Shown: positions 27,342-36,240 of the stretch, one piece after another
Numbering within the stretch: the first letter of the stretch is position 1
Layout of the letters: every line of letters begins with the position of its first letter
Source of the DNA: Flavonifractor sp052065355
GTDB lineage: Bacteria > Bacillota > Clostridia > Oscillospirales > Oscillospiraceae
Length of the DNA: 64,000 nt
Assembly (NCBI RefSeq): GCF_052065355.1
Contig: NZ_JBQHUF010000008.1
Location: 1 to 64,000, forward strand
Reading direction: 5' to 3'
The notes under the pieces: model-generated
Told to the model about the DNA's origin: nothing
Databases searched by the model: none
What the model saw: only the letters and a program-made list of their open reading frames with translations
Made by a program: the position numbers and the translations under genes

Positions 27342-28358
27342 TCAGGTGGCGTCCACGATGTGGAAGCCGGCGGCCTTATTCAGGCGGTTGGACACCGCCA
27401 AGCCAATGCCGGCGGGGTCGGGGCACTGGGCCCAGATGTGGGTGACGTCGGTGCCGTCGAAGTACCGCAGGGCGTCAAACACCCGCCGGGCCTGCTCCGC
27501 CACGTCGTCCTTGGGCCCGATGGGCTCCACCGGATGGCCCTCGAACAGGGGCACGAACTCGTTGAAGCAGATGACGCCCTCCCCGTCGGTGAGGTGGCGC
27601 CGGATGTACCGGGCGGCGTCGGCGGGCTCTCCCCGCACCACCGTCACGGGAGCCTTGGGGGCGTAGTGGCGGTACTTCATGCCAGGAGCCTTGGGCTGCT
27701 CCCCGGCCCCCATGAGCCGGGTCACCGCCGGGTCTACCGCCACCTCACCCAGCACTTCCTCCAGCTCCTCCAGGGTGATGCCGCCGGGCCGCAGCAGCCG
27801 GGGGGGCTGCTCGGTGAGGTCAATGATGGTGGACTCCACCCCCACCGCGCAGGGGCCGCCGTCCACGATACCGTCGATCTTGCCGTCCATGTCCTCCAGC
27901 ATGTCCGCCATGTTGGTGGGGCTGGGCCGGCCGGAGGTGTTGCCCGAGGGGGCGGCCACCGGCAGGTCGGCGGCGGTGATGATGGCCCGGCACACCGGGT
28001 GGGCCGGGCAGCGCATGCCCACCGTATCCAGTCCGGCGGTCACCGCGTCGGGGACGATGGGTTTCCGCTTCAGGATCATGGTCATGGGTCCCGGCCAGAA
28101 CCGCTCCGCCAGGGCGTAAGCCGCCGCCGGGATATCCGCGCAGTACCGCTCCAGCCAGTCGGCTGTGGGGATATGGAGAATGAGGGGGTTGTCCTGAGGA
28201 CGGCCCTTGGCCTCAAAGATATGGGCCACCGCCTCAGAATTCAGGCCGTCGGCCCCCAGACCGTACACCGTCTCGGTGGGGATGCCCAGCAGGCCGCCCC
28301 GGCGGAGGATCTCCGCCGCCTGTTCCGTCTGGGCGGCGGTCAGTCGCTGTGTATTCAC
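27342..28358 (-). CDS. L-threonylcarbamoyladenylate synthase (Sua5/YwlC type)
   Basis: Makes threonylcarbamoyl-AMP from threonine, bicarbonate and ATP for the t6A37 modification of ANN-decoding tRNAs. The N-terminal YrdC domain shows GIPTETVYGLGADG, KGRPQDNPLILHI and PSGNTSGRPSPT (about residues 20-150). The C-terminal Sua5 domain (APGMKYRHYAPKAPV) makes this the long Sua5 form of 338 residues. The start is GTG at 28358 with GAGG upstream, overlapping the end region of the small 37-residue gene. Confidence 0.95.
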   Translation of the reverse strand: MNTQRLTAAQTEQAAEILRRGGLLGIPTETVYGLGADGLNSEAVAHIFEAKGRPQDNPLILHIPTADWLERYCADIPAAAYALAERFWPGPMTMILKRKPIVPDAVTAGLDTVGMRCPAHPVCRAIITAADLPVAAPSGNTSGRPSPTNMADMLEDMDGKIDGIVDGGPCAVGVESTIIDLTEQPPRLLRPGGITLEELEEVLGEVAVDPAVTRLMGAGEQPKAPGMKYRHYAPKAPVTVVRGEPADAARYIRRHLTDGEGVICFNEFVPLFEGHPVEPIGPKDDVAEQARRVFDALRYFDGTDVTHIWAQCPDPAGIGLAVSNRLNKAAGFHIVDAT

Positions 28359-28375
28359 GCTGCTCGCCTCGCTCC

Positions 28376-28489
28376 TCAGAAATGACGGCGGCTCCGCCGG
28401 GTACGCCGGGGCTGGGCGATGGTCAGCACGCCCGCCGCCACCAGGGCGGCTCCCGCCACGATATTCAGGATGCCAATGGCAGTCTTCAT
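28376..28489 (-). CDS. 37-residue membrane microprotein
   Basis: MKTAIGILNIVAGAALVAAG and a short hydrophobic continuation form one membrane helix, then a very basic tail (QPRRTRRSRRHF). AAGGAGG lies 9 bases before the ATG. It sits between the 85-residue gene and tsaC/sua5 in the same operon with short gaps. The strong ribosome site and good helix support a real small gene; the function is unknown. Positive-inside topology would put the tail in the cytoplasm. Confidence 0.5.
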   Translation of the reverse strand: MKTAIGILNIVAGAALVAAGVLTIAQPRRTRRSRRHF

Positions 28490-28505
28490 AGAGGTGTCCT
28501 CCTTC

Positions 28506-28763
28506 TTATTCGTAGATGCCCACCGGGGTGCCCGCCAGCTCGATGGAGGTGTCAGGGGCAAACTGGGCCTTTTGCAGGTAGTTCTTTACGGTGAGAATGC
28601 CGTACTTGGGGTTGACCTTCTCGTCCTCCAGCTCCAGCTCGATATAGTCCGCGCCCGAACCGGTGAGCCAGCCGTCATCCTCCAGCAGCTCCGCCAGGTC
28701 GGATTTCACCGCGTCCAGAGAGAGCTTTTCCGGAATGGCGGTAAAGTGAATGATCAGTTCCAT
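28506..28763 (-). CDS. Conserved hypothetical protein, 85 residues
   Basis: Acidic soluble protein starting MELIIHFTAIPEKLSLDAVK, with DLAELLEDDGWLTGSGADYIELELEDE in its middle. No known domain was recognised; the pattern suggests a small alpha/beta fold. A good GGAGG site precedes the ATG and the gene begins 12 bases after prfA, so the two are almost surely co-transcribed. No membrane segment or signal peptide. Confidence 0.75.
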   Translation of the reverse strand: MELIIHFTAIPEKLSLDAVKSDLAELLEDDGWLTGSGADYIELELEDEKVNPKYGILTVKNYLQKAQFAPDTSIELAGTPVGIYE

Positions 28764-28775
28764 GGGTGTTCCTCC

Positions 28776-29846
28776 TTATGTGTCCTGGCTGTTTTTCAGC
28801 CGCTCTGCCTGGTCGGCGGTAATGAGGCCGTCGATGATCTCGTCCAGGTCGCCGTTCATCACGTTTTCCAGCTTGTACAGGGTCAGGCCGATGCGGTGAT
28901 CGGTCATCCGGCCCTGTGGGAAGTTGTAGGTGCGGATACGCTCGTTGCGCATGCCGGTGCCCACCTGGCTGCGGCGCTCCGCCGTCACCGACTCCTCCTG
29001 CTCCCGCACCTTCTCCTCGTACAGCCGGGAGCGCAGGAGCTGCATGGCCTTGTCCCGGTTCTGGAACTGGCTGCGCTCCTGCTGGCACTCCACCACCGTG
29101 CCGGTGGGCTTGTGGATCAGCCGTACGGCGGAGGAGGTCTTGTTCACGTGCTGGCCGCCCGCACCGGAGGAGCGGAAGACCTGCATCTCGATATCTGCGG
29201 GGTTGAGCTCAAAGTCCACCTCGTCCACCTCGGGCAGCACCGCCACGGTAGCGGTGGAGGTGTGGATGCGCCCGCCGGACTCGGTCTCGGGCACCCGCTG
29301 GACCCGGTGGACGCCGCTCTCGAATTTCAGCCGGGAGTAGGCCCCGTCCCCTTCAATGGTGAAGCAGATCTCTTTCACGCCGCCCAGCTCGGTCTCGCTG
29401 ACCGAGTCCACCTCCACCTTCCAGCGGCGGGCGTCGGCGTACATGGAGTACATGCGGAACAGAGAGTGGGCGAACAGGGCGGCCTCCTCGCCGCCCACCC
29501 CGGCCCGGATCTCCACGATGACGTTCTTGTCGTCGTTGGGGTCGCGGGGCAGGAGCAGGATGCGGATCTGGTCCTCCAGCCGGGCCAGGTCCTCCTTGGC
29601 CTGCTGGAATTCCTCCTTGGCCATGTCACCCAGCTCCGGGTCGCCCATCAGCTCCTCCGCGTCCTTCAGGTCCTGCTGACGGCGCAGCCAGCTCCGGTAG
29701 GCGGTGACCACCGGCTCCAGCTCTCGCTGCTCCTTATTCAGTTTGGCCACCAGGGCGGGGTCCTCGTAGGTCTCACCCGCACCCAGCTGGGCCTCGATAT
29801 TGGAAAAGCGCAAGTCCAATGCGCTCAGTTTTGCCTGCATATCCAA
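28776..29846 (-). CDS. prfA: Peptide chain release factor 1
   Basis: Recognises UAA and UAG stop codons and triggers peptidyl-tRNA hydrolysis. The catalytic GGQ is visible in RSSGAGGQHVNKTSSAVR. The RF1-type stop-recognition loop lies in the preceding domain, and the C-terminal helices include RTYNFPQGRMTDHRIGLTL. 356 residues, standard. It is followed closely by the 85-residue gene and preceded by the YdcF-like gene in the same direction. Confidence 0.97.
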   Translation of the reverse strand: MDMQAKLSALDLRFSNIEAQLGAGETYEDPALVAKLNKEQRELEPVVTAYRSWLRRQQDLKDAEELMGDPELGDMAKEEFQQAKEDLARLEDQIRILLLPRDPNDDKNVIVEIRAGVGGEEAALFAHSLFRMYSMYADARRWKVEVDSVSETELGGVKEICFTIEGDGAYSRLKFESGVHRVQRVPETESGGRIHTSTATVAVLPEVDEVDFELNPADIEMQVFRSSGAGGQHVNKTSSAVRLIHKPTGTVVECQQERSQFQNRDKAMQLLRSRLYEEKVREQEESVTAERRSQVGTGMRNERIRTYNFPQGRMTDHRIGLTLYKLENVMNGDLDEIIDGLITADQAERLKNSQDT

Positions 29847-29852
29847 ACTTGA

Positions 29853-30488
29853 TCACCTGTCGAACACAAAGGATTTTACCAGAGCCAGAGGCTCCCGGAT
29901 GTACATTTTCAGACGGGAGGGCACATGGGAGCTGGGTGCCGCCAGGGTGGACAGATTATAGTCTCCCCCGCATACCCGGCTCCACAGCATCCGCACCCGG
30001 GTCAGGTGGAAGCCGTTGGACACCACCACCACGTCCGCGGTGGGATCGTACCCCTCTTCCGTCAGCAAGTCCACGGTATAGCGCAGATTTTCCACCGTGT
30101 TGTGGGACTGGTCCTCCATGAGGATCTGATCCCCGTCCACGCCGTGCTCCGTCAGATAGTCATACATGCACTGGGCCTCGCTGATGTGCTCGTCGGGGCC
30201 CTGACCGCCGGAGACCACGATGGTCAGATCCGGGTGGTCCTCCAAATAATCCAGAGCCTTGTCCAGACGGTCCTGAAGGAGGATCGAGGGACCCCAGGGC
30301 TTCACCTGGCAGCCCAGGATGACCATCACCTGGGGATCTCCCTGAACGTGGTCATAGGAACCGTACAGCACCGCCCCGAACAGGGCACCGAAGGCCAGGA
30401 CCCCGGCCAGGATCAGACCCAGCAGCACCTTGAGCCACAGGGGCTTCCGCTTCCCCTCGTAGGGATGATAGTACTGCTTCTTTCTCAC
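29853..30488 (-). CDS. YdcF/SanA-like membrane protein (DUF218)
   Basis: 211 residues. A short basic cytosolic N-terminus is followed by one membrane helix (about 17-42) and an extracellular DUF218 domain with VMVILGCQVKPWGPS, IVVSGGQGPDEHISEA, LMEDQSHNTVENLRY and VVSNGFHLTRVRMLW. The family (ElyC, SanA, YdcF) is linked to envelope or peptidoglycan precursor maintenance; the reaction is uncertain. The start chosen is GTG at 30488, which overlaps the ABC-F stop (GTGA) with AAGGGG upstream, rather than the frame opening at 30527 inside that gene. Confidence 0.88.
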   Translation of the reverse strand: MRKKQYYHPYEGKRKPLWLKVLLGLILAGVLAFGALFGAVLYGSYDHVQGDPQVMVILGCQVKPWGPSILLQDRLDKALDYLEDHPDLTIVVSGGQGPDEHISEAQCMYDYLTEHGVDGDQILMEDQSHNTVENLRYTVDLLTEEGYDPTADVVVVSNGFHLTRVRMLWSRVCGGDYNLSTLAAPSSHVPSRLKMYIREPLALVKSFVFDR

Positions 30489-32386
30489 CCCTTGGCCTCC
30501 TCCAGCTCCGCCGCCAGCTTCTCCCACTGGGTATAGAGGGTGGCAATCTCCTCCTCCAGAGCCTTCTGTTCCTCATAGACCTTCTGGAGCTCCAGATAGT
30601 TGGAGGCCACCTCCTCGGCCTTCAGAGACAGCTCGTACTGCCGCTCCTCCGCCTTGGCCACCGCCCGCTCCGCCGCGGCCACCTGCTTTTCCAGCTCCTT
30701 GGTGCCGCCGGGGCGCTTGGGCTTCTCCTTCTTGGGCTTCTCCGGCTCAACCTTCGCGGGCGCGGACGCCAGATTTTTGGCCCGGTCACGGGCCGCCCGG
30801 AACTCCTCAAAGGTGCCCCGGAAATCGGTGATGTGCCCGTCCTCCAGCATCCAGATCCGGGTGGCAAACTGCTTGATGAAGTAGCGGTCGTGGGAGACGA
30901 AGAGCAGGTTGCCCTCGTAGTCGGCCACCGCGTCCTCGATCCACTCCCGGCTGGCGATGTCCAGGTGGTTGGTGGGCTCGTCCAGAATCAGCAGATTGAT
31001 CTTCTCGTCCATCAGCATGCACAGCCGCAGGCGGCTCTGCTCGCCGCCGGACAGGGCGGATACCGGCTTGAACACGTCCTCCCCACGGAAGTTGAAGGCG
31101 GCCAGCCGGTTCCGGGCGGTCTGGGTGGAGCAGTCCTGATCGTAGATCATGGTGTCCACCAGGTTGCGCTCCGGGTGGGAGAAGTGGATGATCTGCGGCA
31201 GGTAGCCTACCTTTACAGTGGGCCCCATGCGGAGCTTTCCGCTGTCCGGCTCCTCCTCACCCAGCAGGATTTTCAGCAGGGTGGATTTGCCGGTGCCGTT
31301 GTCGCCCAGCAGGGCGATGCGCTCGCCGCCCACCACCTCCAGATCCACGTGGTCGAAGAGGGTGCGCCCGTCAAAGGACTTTTTCAGGTCCTTGATGGTA
31401 AGCACCTCGTCACCCCGGAACTCCCGCTCCCCGAACTTCACGTCCAGGCGGCGCTCCTTGGTGGGCTTGTCAGTGGTACGCATCCGCTCGATGCGCTTCT
31501 CCATGGACTGGGCGCGCTTGAAGGTCTTGTCCATGCCGGAGTAGGCCCACACCCGCAGCTGCTCGGCGGCCTTCTCCAGCTGCTCGATCTTGGCCTGCTC
31601 CTTCTCGTACTGCTTCAGCTTCTCCTGATAGCGGCGCTCCTTCTCCTCCACATAGAAGGAGTAGTTGCCGGAATAGAACTCCGCTTTGCCGTTCTGGATC
31701 TCGATGACCCGCTTGACCACCCGATCCAGGAACCAGCGGTCGTGGGAGATGGCCAGCACGGTGCCCTTGTACTTGTCCAGATATTCCTCCAGCCACTCGG
31801 TGGCCCGCAGGTCCAGGTGGTTGGTGGGCTCGTCCAGCAGGAGGATATCGGTGTCCTCCAGAATCAGGCGGGCCAGGTTCACCCGGGTCTTCTCCCCGCC
31901 GGACAGGGAGGAAAAGAGCTGGCTCCGCATGTCCTGGGAAATTTCCAGGCCATTGCACACCTTGTTCAGGGGGGTGGTGGTGTCGTAGCCGCCCCCCGCC
32001 TCATAGGCAGCAGTCAGGGCGTCGTACCGGCGCAGCAGGGCGGGGTCGCTGTCCCCCGCCATCCGCTCGGTCAGCTCCACCATCTCCCGCTCCATGTCGT
32101 GGAGCCGCTGAAAGGCGGTCTGGAGCACATCCTCCACGGTGTACTCCGGGGGATACACCGGGATCTGGGAAATGAGGCCCAGGCCCTTGCCGGGGGCGAT
32201 GTGGATCTCCCCCTCGTCCCAGTCCAGCTCCCCGGTGAGCATCTTGAACAGGGTGGTCTTGCCGGCGCCGTTCTTGCCCAGCAGGCCCACCCGCTCGCCC
32301 TGATCCACCTGGAAGGTGAGTCCGTCCAATATTTTCTTGCCTACCTCGAACTCTTTCACCAGGTTCGAGACGGAGATATCGATCAT
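30485..32386 (-). CDS. ABC-F family ATP-binding protein
   Basis: 633 residues with two nucleotide-binding domains and no membrane segments. NBD1: GKNGAGKTTLFKML, LSGGEKTRVNLARL and LLLDEPTNHLDL. NBD2: GDNGTGKSTLLKIL, LSGGEQSRLRLCML and LILDEPTNHLDI. The linker between them is highly charged and a C-terminal coiled coil follows (about 555-630). Such proteins act on the ribosome E-site as translation factors, and some give ribosome-antibiotic protection. The architecture resembles the Uup/YdiF groups; a resistance role is not shown. GGGAG lies 8 bases before the ATG. It is divergent from mtnA. Confidence 0.93.
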   Translation of the reverse strand: MIDISVSNLVKEFEVGKKILDGLTFQVDQGERVGLLGKNGAGKTTLFKMLTGELDWDEGEIHIAPGKGLGLISQIPVYPPEYTVEDVLQTAFQRLHDMEREMVELTERMAGDSDPALLRRYDALTAAYEAGGGYDTTTPLNKVCNGLEISQDMRSQLFSSLSGGEKTRVNLARLILEDTDILLLDEPTNHLDLRATEWLEEYLDKYKGTVLAISHDRWFLDRVVKRVIEIQNGKAEFYSGNYSFYVEEKERRYQEKLKQYEKEQAKIEQLEKAAEQLRVWAYSGMDKTFKRAQSMEKRIERMRTTDKPTKERRLDVKFGEREFRGDEVLTIKDLKKSFDGRTLFDHVDLEVVGGERIALLGDNGTGKSTLLKILLGEEEPDSGKLRMGPTVKVGYLPQIIHFSHPERNLVDTMIYDQDCSTQTARNRLAAFNFRGEDVFKPVSALSGGEQSRLRLCMLMDEKINLLILDEPTNHLDIASREWIEDAVADYEGNLLFVSHDRYFIKQFATRIWMLEDGHITDFRGTFEEFRAARDRAKNLASAPAKVEPEKPKKEKPKRPGGTKELEKQVAAAERAVAKAEERQYELSLKAEEVASNYLELQKVYEEQKALEEEIATLYTQWEKLAAELEEAKG

Positions 32387-32389
32387 AGC

Positions 32390-32418
32390 TTGTCTCCCCG
32401 TACTGTATGTGGTATGAT
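32390..32418 (+). promoter_or_regulatory. mtnA promoter
   Basis: TTGTCT (32390-32395), 17 bases, TATGAT (32413-32418) preceded by TGTGG. It lies 22 bases ahead of the mtnA start and begins 4 bases from the ABC-F start codon. Confidence 0.6.
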
Positions 32419-32439
32419 TCTCCCAAAGGAGGTCGTCTT

Positions 32440-33429
32440 ATGGATGCCATTCAATGGAAAGGAAATACCCTTTACCTGCTCGACCAGGCCAAGCTTCCGG
32501 TGGAAGAGGTCTGGCTGTCCTATACCGATTACCGGCCAGTGATCGACGCCATCCGCACCATGGTGGTGCGGGGCGCTCCCGCCATCGGTGTCACCGCCGC
32601 CTACGCCTACTGCCTGGCCGCCCTGGAAGGAGCCGACCTGAAGCAGGCCAAGGAAGCCCTGGCCGCCAGCCGCCCCACGGCGGTCAACCTGTTCTGGGCC
32701 CTGGACCGGATGGAGAAAAAGGCCGAAACCTGCGGCGGCAACCCGGAAACCCTGATCGCCGAGGCCGTCGCCATCCACCAGGAGGACGTTGCCATGTGTA
32801 AGGCCATGGGCCTTTACGGCGCAGCGGTGGTTCCCGACCACGCCCGCATCCTCACCCACTGCAACGCAGGGGCGCTGGCCACTGGCGGCTACGGCACTGC
32901 CCTGGGTGTTATCCGGGCGGCCCACGAACAGGGGAAAGTAGAAATGGTTTACGCCGACGAGACCCGTCCCCTCCTCCAGGGAGCCCGTCTCACCGCCTAC
33001 GAGCTGGTTACCGACCACATCCCCGCCACCCTGATTGCCGACAATATGGCGGCCAGTCTGATGGCCAAGGGGAAGATCGACATGGTGGTGGTGGGCTGCG
33101 ACCGGATGGCGGCCAACGGCGACTTTGCCAACAAGATCGGCACCTACTCGGTGGCGGTGAACGCCCACCATCACGGAGTGCCCTTCTATGTTGCTCTCCC
33201 CTGCTCCACCATCGACCTGTCCATTCCGGACGGCTCGGGCATCCCCATCGAGGAGCGGGAGAAGGACGAGGTGCGCACCCTGTACGGCGTGCAGACCGCG
33301 CCCAAAACGGTGGAGGTGTACAACCCCGCCTTCGACGTGACCCCCCACAGTCTGGTCACCGGCATCATCACCGAAAAGGGCGTCATCTATCCGCCCTTCA
33401 AGGAAAATCTGCAAAAGCTGTTTGGATAA
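32440..33429 (+). CDS. mtnA: S-methyl-5-thioribose-1-phosphate isomerase
   Basis: Converts methylthioribose-1-phosphate to methylthioribulose-1-phosphate in methionine salvage. Signatures: MVVRGAPAIGVTAAYAY, THCNAGALATGGYGTALG, TRPLLQGARLTAYEL and GCDRMAANGDFANKIGTYS with the catalytic Asp region. 329 residues. The start at 32440 has AAAGGAGG upstream; the earlier in-frame ATG at 32407 precedes that site. No other salvage genes are adjacent, so it may act with enzymes elsewhere or in the related 5-deoxyribose disposal route. Confidence 0.95.
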   Translation: MDAIQWKGNTLYLLDQAKLPVEEVWLSYTDYRPVIDAIRTMVVRGAPAIGVTAAYAYCLAALEGADLKQAKEALAASRPTAVNLFWALDRMEKKAETCGGNPETLIAEAVAIHQEDVAMCKAMGLYGAAVVPDHARILTHCNAGALATGGYGTALGVIRAAHEQGKVEMVYADETRPLLQGARLTAYELVTDHIPATLIADNMAASLMAKGKIDMVVVGCDRMAANGDFANKIGTYSVAVNAHHHGVPFYVALPCSTIDLSIPDGSGIPIEEREKDEVRTLYGVQTAPKTVEVYNPAFDVTPHSLVTGIITEKGVIYPPFKENLQKLFG

Positions 33430-33436
33430 GGCACGG

Positions 33437-33464
33437 GGGCCGGTGGAAACACCGGCCCTCTTTT
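33437..33464 (+). terminator. mtnA terminator
   Basis: Perfect 9-base stem GGGCCGGTG / CACCGGCCC with a GAAA loop, followed by TCTTTT. Confidence 0.85.
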
Positions 33465-33620
33465 GCTATGCTTTGCATAGCAAAAGAGGGCCATGTGCCG
33501 CTTCCAGCGGCATGGCCGTAAATTCACAGCGCATGGGCCGGAACGGCCCATATGCGCATAAACTTCATGCGCAGCAGGCCTTTGTGTGCTTTCACAGTGC
33601 GCTCTTAGCGCATGAAGTTT
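33454..33620. repeat. Chain of four long palindromes between mtnA and murF
   Basis: Four hairpins follow the mtnA terminator end to end. P1 (33454-33492): 18-base perfect arms with a 3-base loop (left arm starts GGCCCTCTTTTGC). P2 (33489-33517): GGCCATGTGCCGC / GCGGCATGGCC. P3 (33529-33557): GCGCATGGGCCG / CGGCCCATATGCGC. P4 (33560-33572 with 33608-33620): 13-base perfect AAACTTCATGCGC / GCGCATGAAGTTT. P1 shares bases with both the terminator and P2, so alternative folds are possible. Apart from these structures, the interval holds no gene. Confidence 0.8.
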
Positions 33621-33626
33621 TACGTT

Positions 33627-35018
33627 TTATGCCTCTTTCGTAATCGTCAGCAGGTACTCCACCAGCTCCTCCAGGGCCATGCCCCGGGAGGCCTTGACCA
33701 GGATGGTGGCGTGAGGCTTCACCAGGCTGTCCAGCACCGGCTTGGCCTGCTCCTTGGTCTCGCAGTAGAAGCACTGGGGCACCCCCGCCTCCTGGGCGGC
33801 GGTGTAGATGTGCTTGGCCAGCTCGCCTACCGCCACCAGGCAGCCGATGCCCGCCTTGCCCAGGTATTCTCCGATACCGGCGTGGAGGGCAGGGGCCAGG
33901 GGGCCCAGTTCGAACATGTCGCCCAGCACGGCGATCTTATCCGCCCCGTTGGCGTTGGAGAGCACCTCCACCGCAGCCCGCATGGACTGGGGATTGGCGT
34001 TATAGGTGTCGTTGAGGATGGTGATATCGTCCTGCCGGTTGAGGATGTTCATCCGCATTTTGGTGGGTGCGAAATGGAGCACGCCGCTGGCGATCTCCTC
34101 CGGCGTGAGGCCGAAGTGCTCGCCCACGGCGGCGGCCATCAGGGTGGGGTAGATCATGTGCTCGCCCAGGGCGGGGATCTCCGCCCGGAAGGTGCCCCGG
34201 GGGGTGGTCACCTGGCAGGTGAGGCGGCTCTTGCCGTCGCTGCTCAGGCTGCTGGCCCGGTAGTCCAGGCCCTCCGCCGCCCCTACCCGCACGAAGGGGA
34301 AGGGCAGCTTGCCCGGCAGGGTGTTCAGCAGAGGATCGTCCCCGTTGATGATGGACAGGGCGCCCGGCTTGGCGTGGTGGAAGATCTCGCTCTTGGCCTC
34401 CAGGATCTTCTCCCGGGAGCCGAAGTGCTCGATGTGGGAGTCCCCGATGTTGGTCATCAGGATCACGTCGGGCTCCACGATGGCGGAGAGGTAGTCGATC
34501 TCCCCGGCGTGGTTCATGCCCAGCTCCAGCACCGCCATCTCATGCTCCGGCTTGAGCCGCAGCAGGGTCATGGGCACCCCGATGTCGTTGTTCAGGTTGC
34601 CCTCGGTCTTGAGTACGTTGTACTTCTCCCCCAGCACCGCCGCCGTCATGTCCTTGGTGGTGGTCTTGCCCACCGAGCCTGTGATGGCGATCACGGGGAT
34701 GGGGAACTTGGCCTTGTAGTATTTAGCCAGGTCCCGCAGAGCCCTGTGGGTGGAATCCACCTTAATATAGAACTTTCCGGGCAGATAGCTCTCCCGCTCC
34801 CGCTGGGTAAAGCACCCGGCGGCACCGCCCTCCAGGGCGGCGTTGATATAGGCGTGGCCGTCAAACCGCTCTCCCACCAGGGGCACAAACAGGGACCCGG
34901 CGTGGATGGTGCGGCTGTCGGTCTCCACCCGGCTGACGGTGCGCTTCAGATCGCCGAACTCTCCCAGCAGACTGCCGTGTACGGCCTCCAGGATCTCACC
35001 TATGGTCATGGGCTCCAT
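33627..35018 (-). CDS. murF: UDP-N-acetylmuramoyl-tripeptide--D-alanyl-D-alanine ligase
   Basis: Adds D-Ala-D-Ala to the UDP-MurNAc-tripeptide, the last cytosolic step of the peptidoglycan stem. The Mur ligase P-loop is AITGSVGKTTTKDMTA (about residues 108-123), followed by NLNNDIGVPMTLL; the central domain shows ELGMNHAGEI and the C-terminal domain ILNDTYNANPQSMRAA. 463 residues. AGAGGAAG lies 7 bases before the ATG. It follows ddl by 33 bases, so the dipeptide synthase and its user are one operon. Confidence 0.97.
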   Translation of the reverse strand: MEPMTIGEILEAVHGSLLGEFGDLKRTVSRVETDSRTIHAGSLFVPLVGERFDGHAYINAALEGGAAGCFTQRERESYLPGKFYIKVDSTHRALRDLAKYYKAKFPIPVIAITGSVGKTTTKDMTAAVLGEKYNVLKTEGNLNNDIGVPMTLLRLKPEHEMAVLELGMNHAGEIDYLSAIVEPDVILMTNIGDSHIEHFGSREKILEAKSEIFHHAKPGALSIINGDDPLLNTLPGKLPFPFVRVGAAEGLDYRASSLSSDGKSRLTCQVTTPRGTFRAEIPALGEHMIYPTLMAAAVGEHFGLTPEEIASGVLHFAPTKMRMNILNRQDDITILNDTYNANPQSMRAAVEVLSNANGADKIAVLGDMFELGPLAPALHAGIGEYLGKAGIGCLVAVGELAKHIYTAAQEAGVPQCFYCETKEQAKPVLDSLVKPHATILVKASRGMALEELVEYLLTITKEA

Positions 35019-35051
35019 AACTAGCTTCCTCTCTACTTCTCTTCTGTCCTG

Positions 35052-36095
35052 TTACCTGCCCTGCTGGCGGGCCTCCAGGGAGGCCTCCACGATCCGGCTG
35101 CACAGTTCATTGTAGTTGATACCCACTGCCGCCGCCTCCTGAGGCAGCAGGCTGGTGGGGGTCATGCCGGGCAGGGTATTGATCTCCAAAAACCAGGGCT
35201 CCCCGTCCTCGGTGACAATGAAGTCCGCCCGGGAGTAGACGCTCAGTCCCAGGGTCTCGTACACCCGCAGAGCGGCGGCACGGAGCTTCTCCTCGATCTC
35301 CGCCGAAATCTCCGCCGGGCACACCTCCAGGGCCGCGCCGGGCTGGTACTTGTTGGCGTAGTCGTAAAAGCCCTCCTTGGGGATGATCTCGATGGAGGGC
35401 AGTGCCTTATCCTCCAGGATGCCCACCTGGATCTCCCGGCCCTTGATGTACTCCTCCAGCACCGTGCGGCCGCCCAGAGCCAGGCCGTCGGTGAGGGATT
35501 TCCGCAGCTCGTCGGCAGTATGGGCGATGGACACGCCGATGGAGGACCCGCTGGCCACCGGCTTCACCACCAGGGGCAGCCGGGCGTTCTTCACCAGGCT
35601 GTCGATGTCCTCGGCGGTGTAGGTCACCGTCTTCCAGCCGGGGGTGGTCACTACGTCCTCCACCATCCGCTTGGTCAGGTCCTTATCCATGGCGATGGCA
35701 CTGCCCAGGTAGCCCGCGCCGGTATAGGGGATGCCCATCAGCCCCAGAGCGGCCTGGACCCTGCCGTCCTCGCCGCAGGAGCCGTGGAGGGCCAGGAACA
35801 CCAGGTCGGCCATCTGGCACAGCTCCAGCACGTTGGGACCGAACATGCTCCGGCTGTCCCCGGGCCGGCTGGAGCGGACCTGCTCCAGGTCGGGAGCCTC
35901 CCGGCTCACTTTCTTGAAGGTCTCGGGCACCGGGGCGTCAAAAAAGCCCTCGTCCGCACTCTCAGTTCCAAAATACATGTCCACCAGTCCCGCCCGGTGG
36001 CCCAGCTCCCGCAGGGCCTGGGTCACCATGGCACCAGTAGACAGGGATACGTTCCGCTCAGGAGAAAGGCCGCCGGCCAATACAACGATCTTCAT
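35052..36095 (-). CDS. ddl: D-alanine--D-alanine ligase
   Basis: ATP-grasp enzyme joining two D-alanines. Signatures: VLAGGLSPERNVSLSTG at the N-terminus, HGSCGEDGRVQAALGLMGIPYTG, VVKPVASGSSIGV, and the C-terminal metal and ATP region FLEINTLPGMTPTSLLP. The start at 36095 (MKIVVLAGG) has GAGGTG upstream; a GTG two codons earlier is possible. It has a consensus promoter at 36150-36178 and leads into murF. Residues deciding D-Ala versus D-Lac were not analysed. Confidence 0.96.
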   Translation of the reverse strand: MKIVVLAGGLSPERNVSLSTGAMVTQALRELGHRAGLVDMYFGTESADEGFFDAPVPETFKKVSREAPDLEQVRSSRPGDSRSMFGPNVLELCQMADLVFLALHGSCGEDGRVQAALGLMGIPYTGAGYLGSAIAMDKDLTKRMVEDVVTTPGWKTVTYTAEDIDSLVKNARLPLVVKPVASGSSIGVSIAHTADELRKSLTDGLALGGRTVLEEYIKGREIQVGILEDKALPSIEIIPKEGFYDYANKYQPGAALEVCPAEISAEIEEKLRAAALRVYETLGLSVYSRADFIVTEDGEPWFLEINTLPGMTPTSLLPQEAAAVGINYNELCSRIVEASLEARQQGR

Positions 36096-36149
36096 ATTCA
36101 CACCTCGTCAGAGAGAAATGGACTCTCGTATCATATGCGCTAATGCTAC

Positions 36150-36178
36150 ATTATACCACACATTTCTGTTATACTCAA
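36150..36178 (-). promoter_or_regulatory. ddl-murF promoter
   Basis: On the minus strand, TTGAGT (36173-36178), 17 bases, perfect TATAAT (36150-36155), with TGTGG directly before the -10. Confidence 0.85.
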
Positions 36179-36202
36179 CCATGATTCCCCTACCTAGGAA
36201 TG

Positions 36203-36236
36203 AAAAAAGGACCGGGCCGTTTATGGCCCGGTCCTC
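36203..36236 (-). terminator. Terminator of the SLH protein gene
   Basis: GGACCGGGCC / GGCCCGGTCC with a 6-base loop, followed by a six-T run on the minus strand, 4 bases after the SLH gene stop. Confidence 0.9.
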
Positions 36237-36240
36237 CGGT

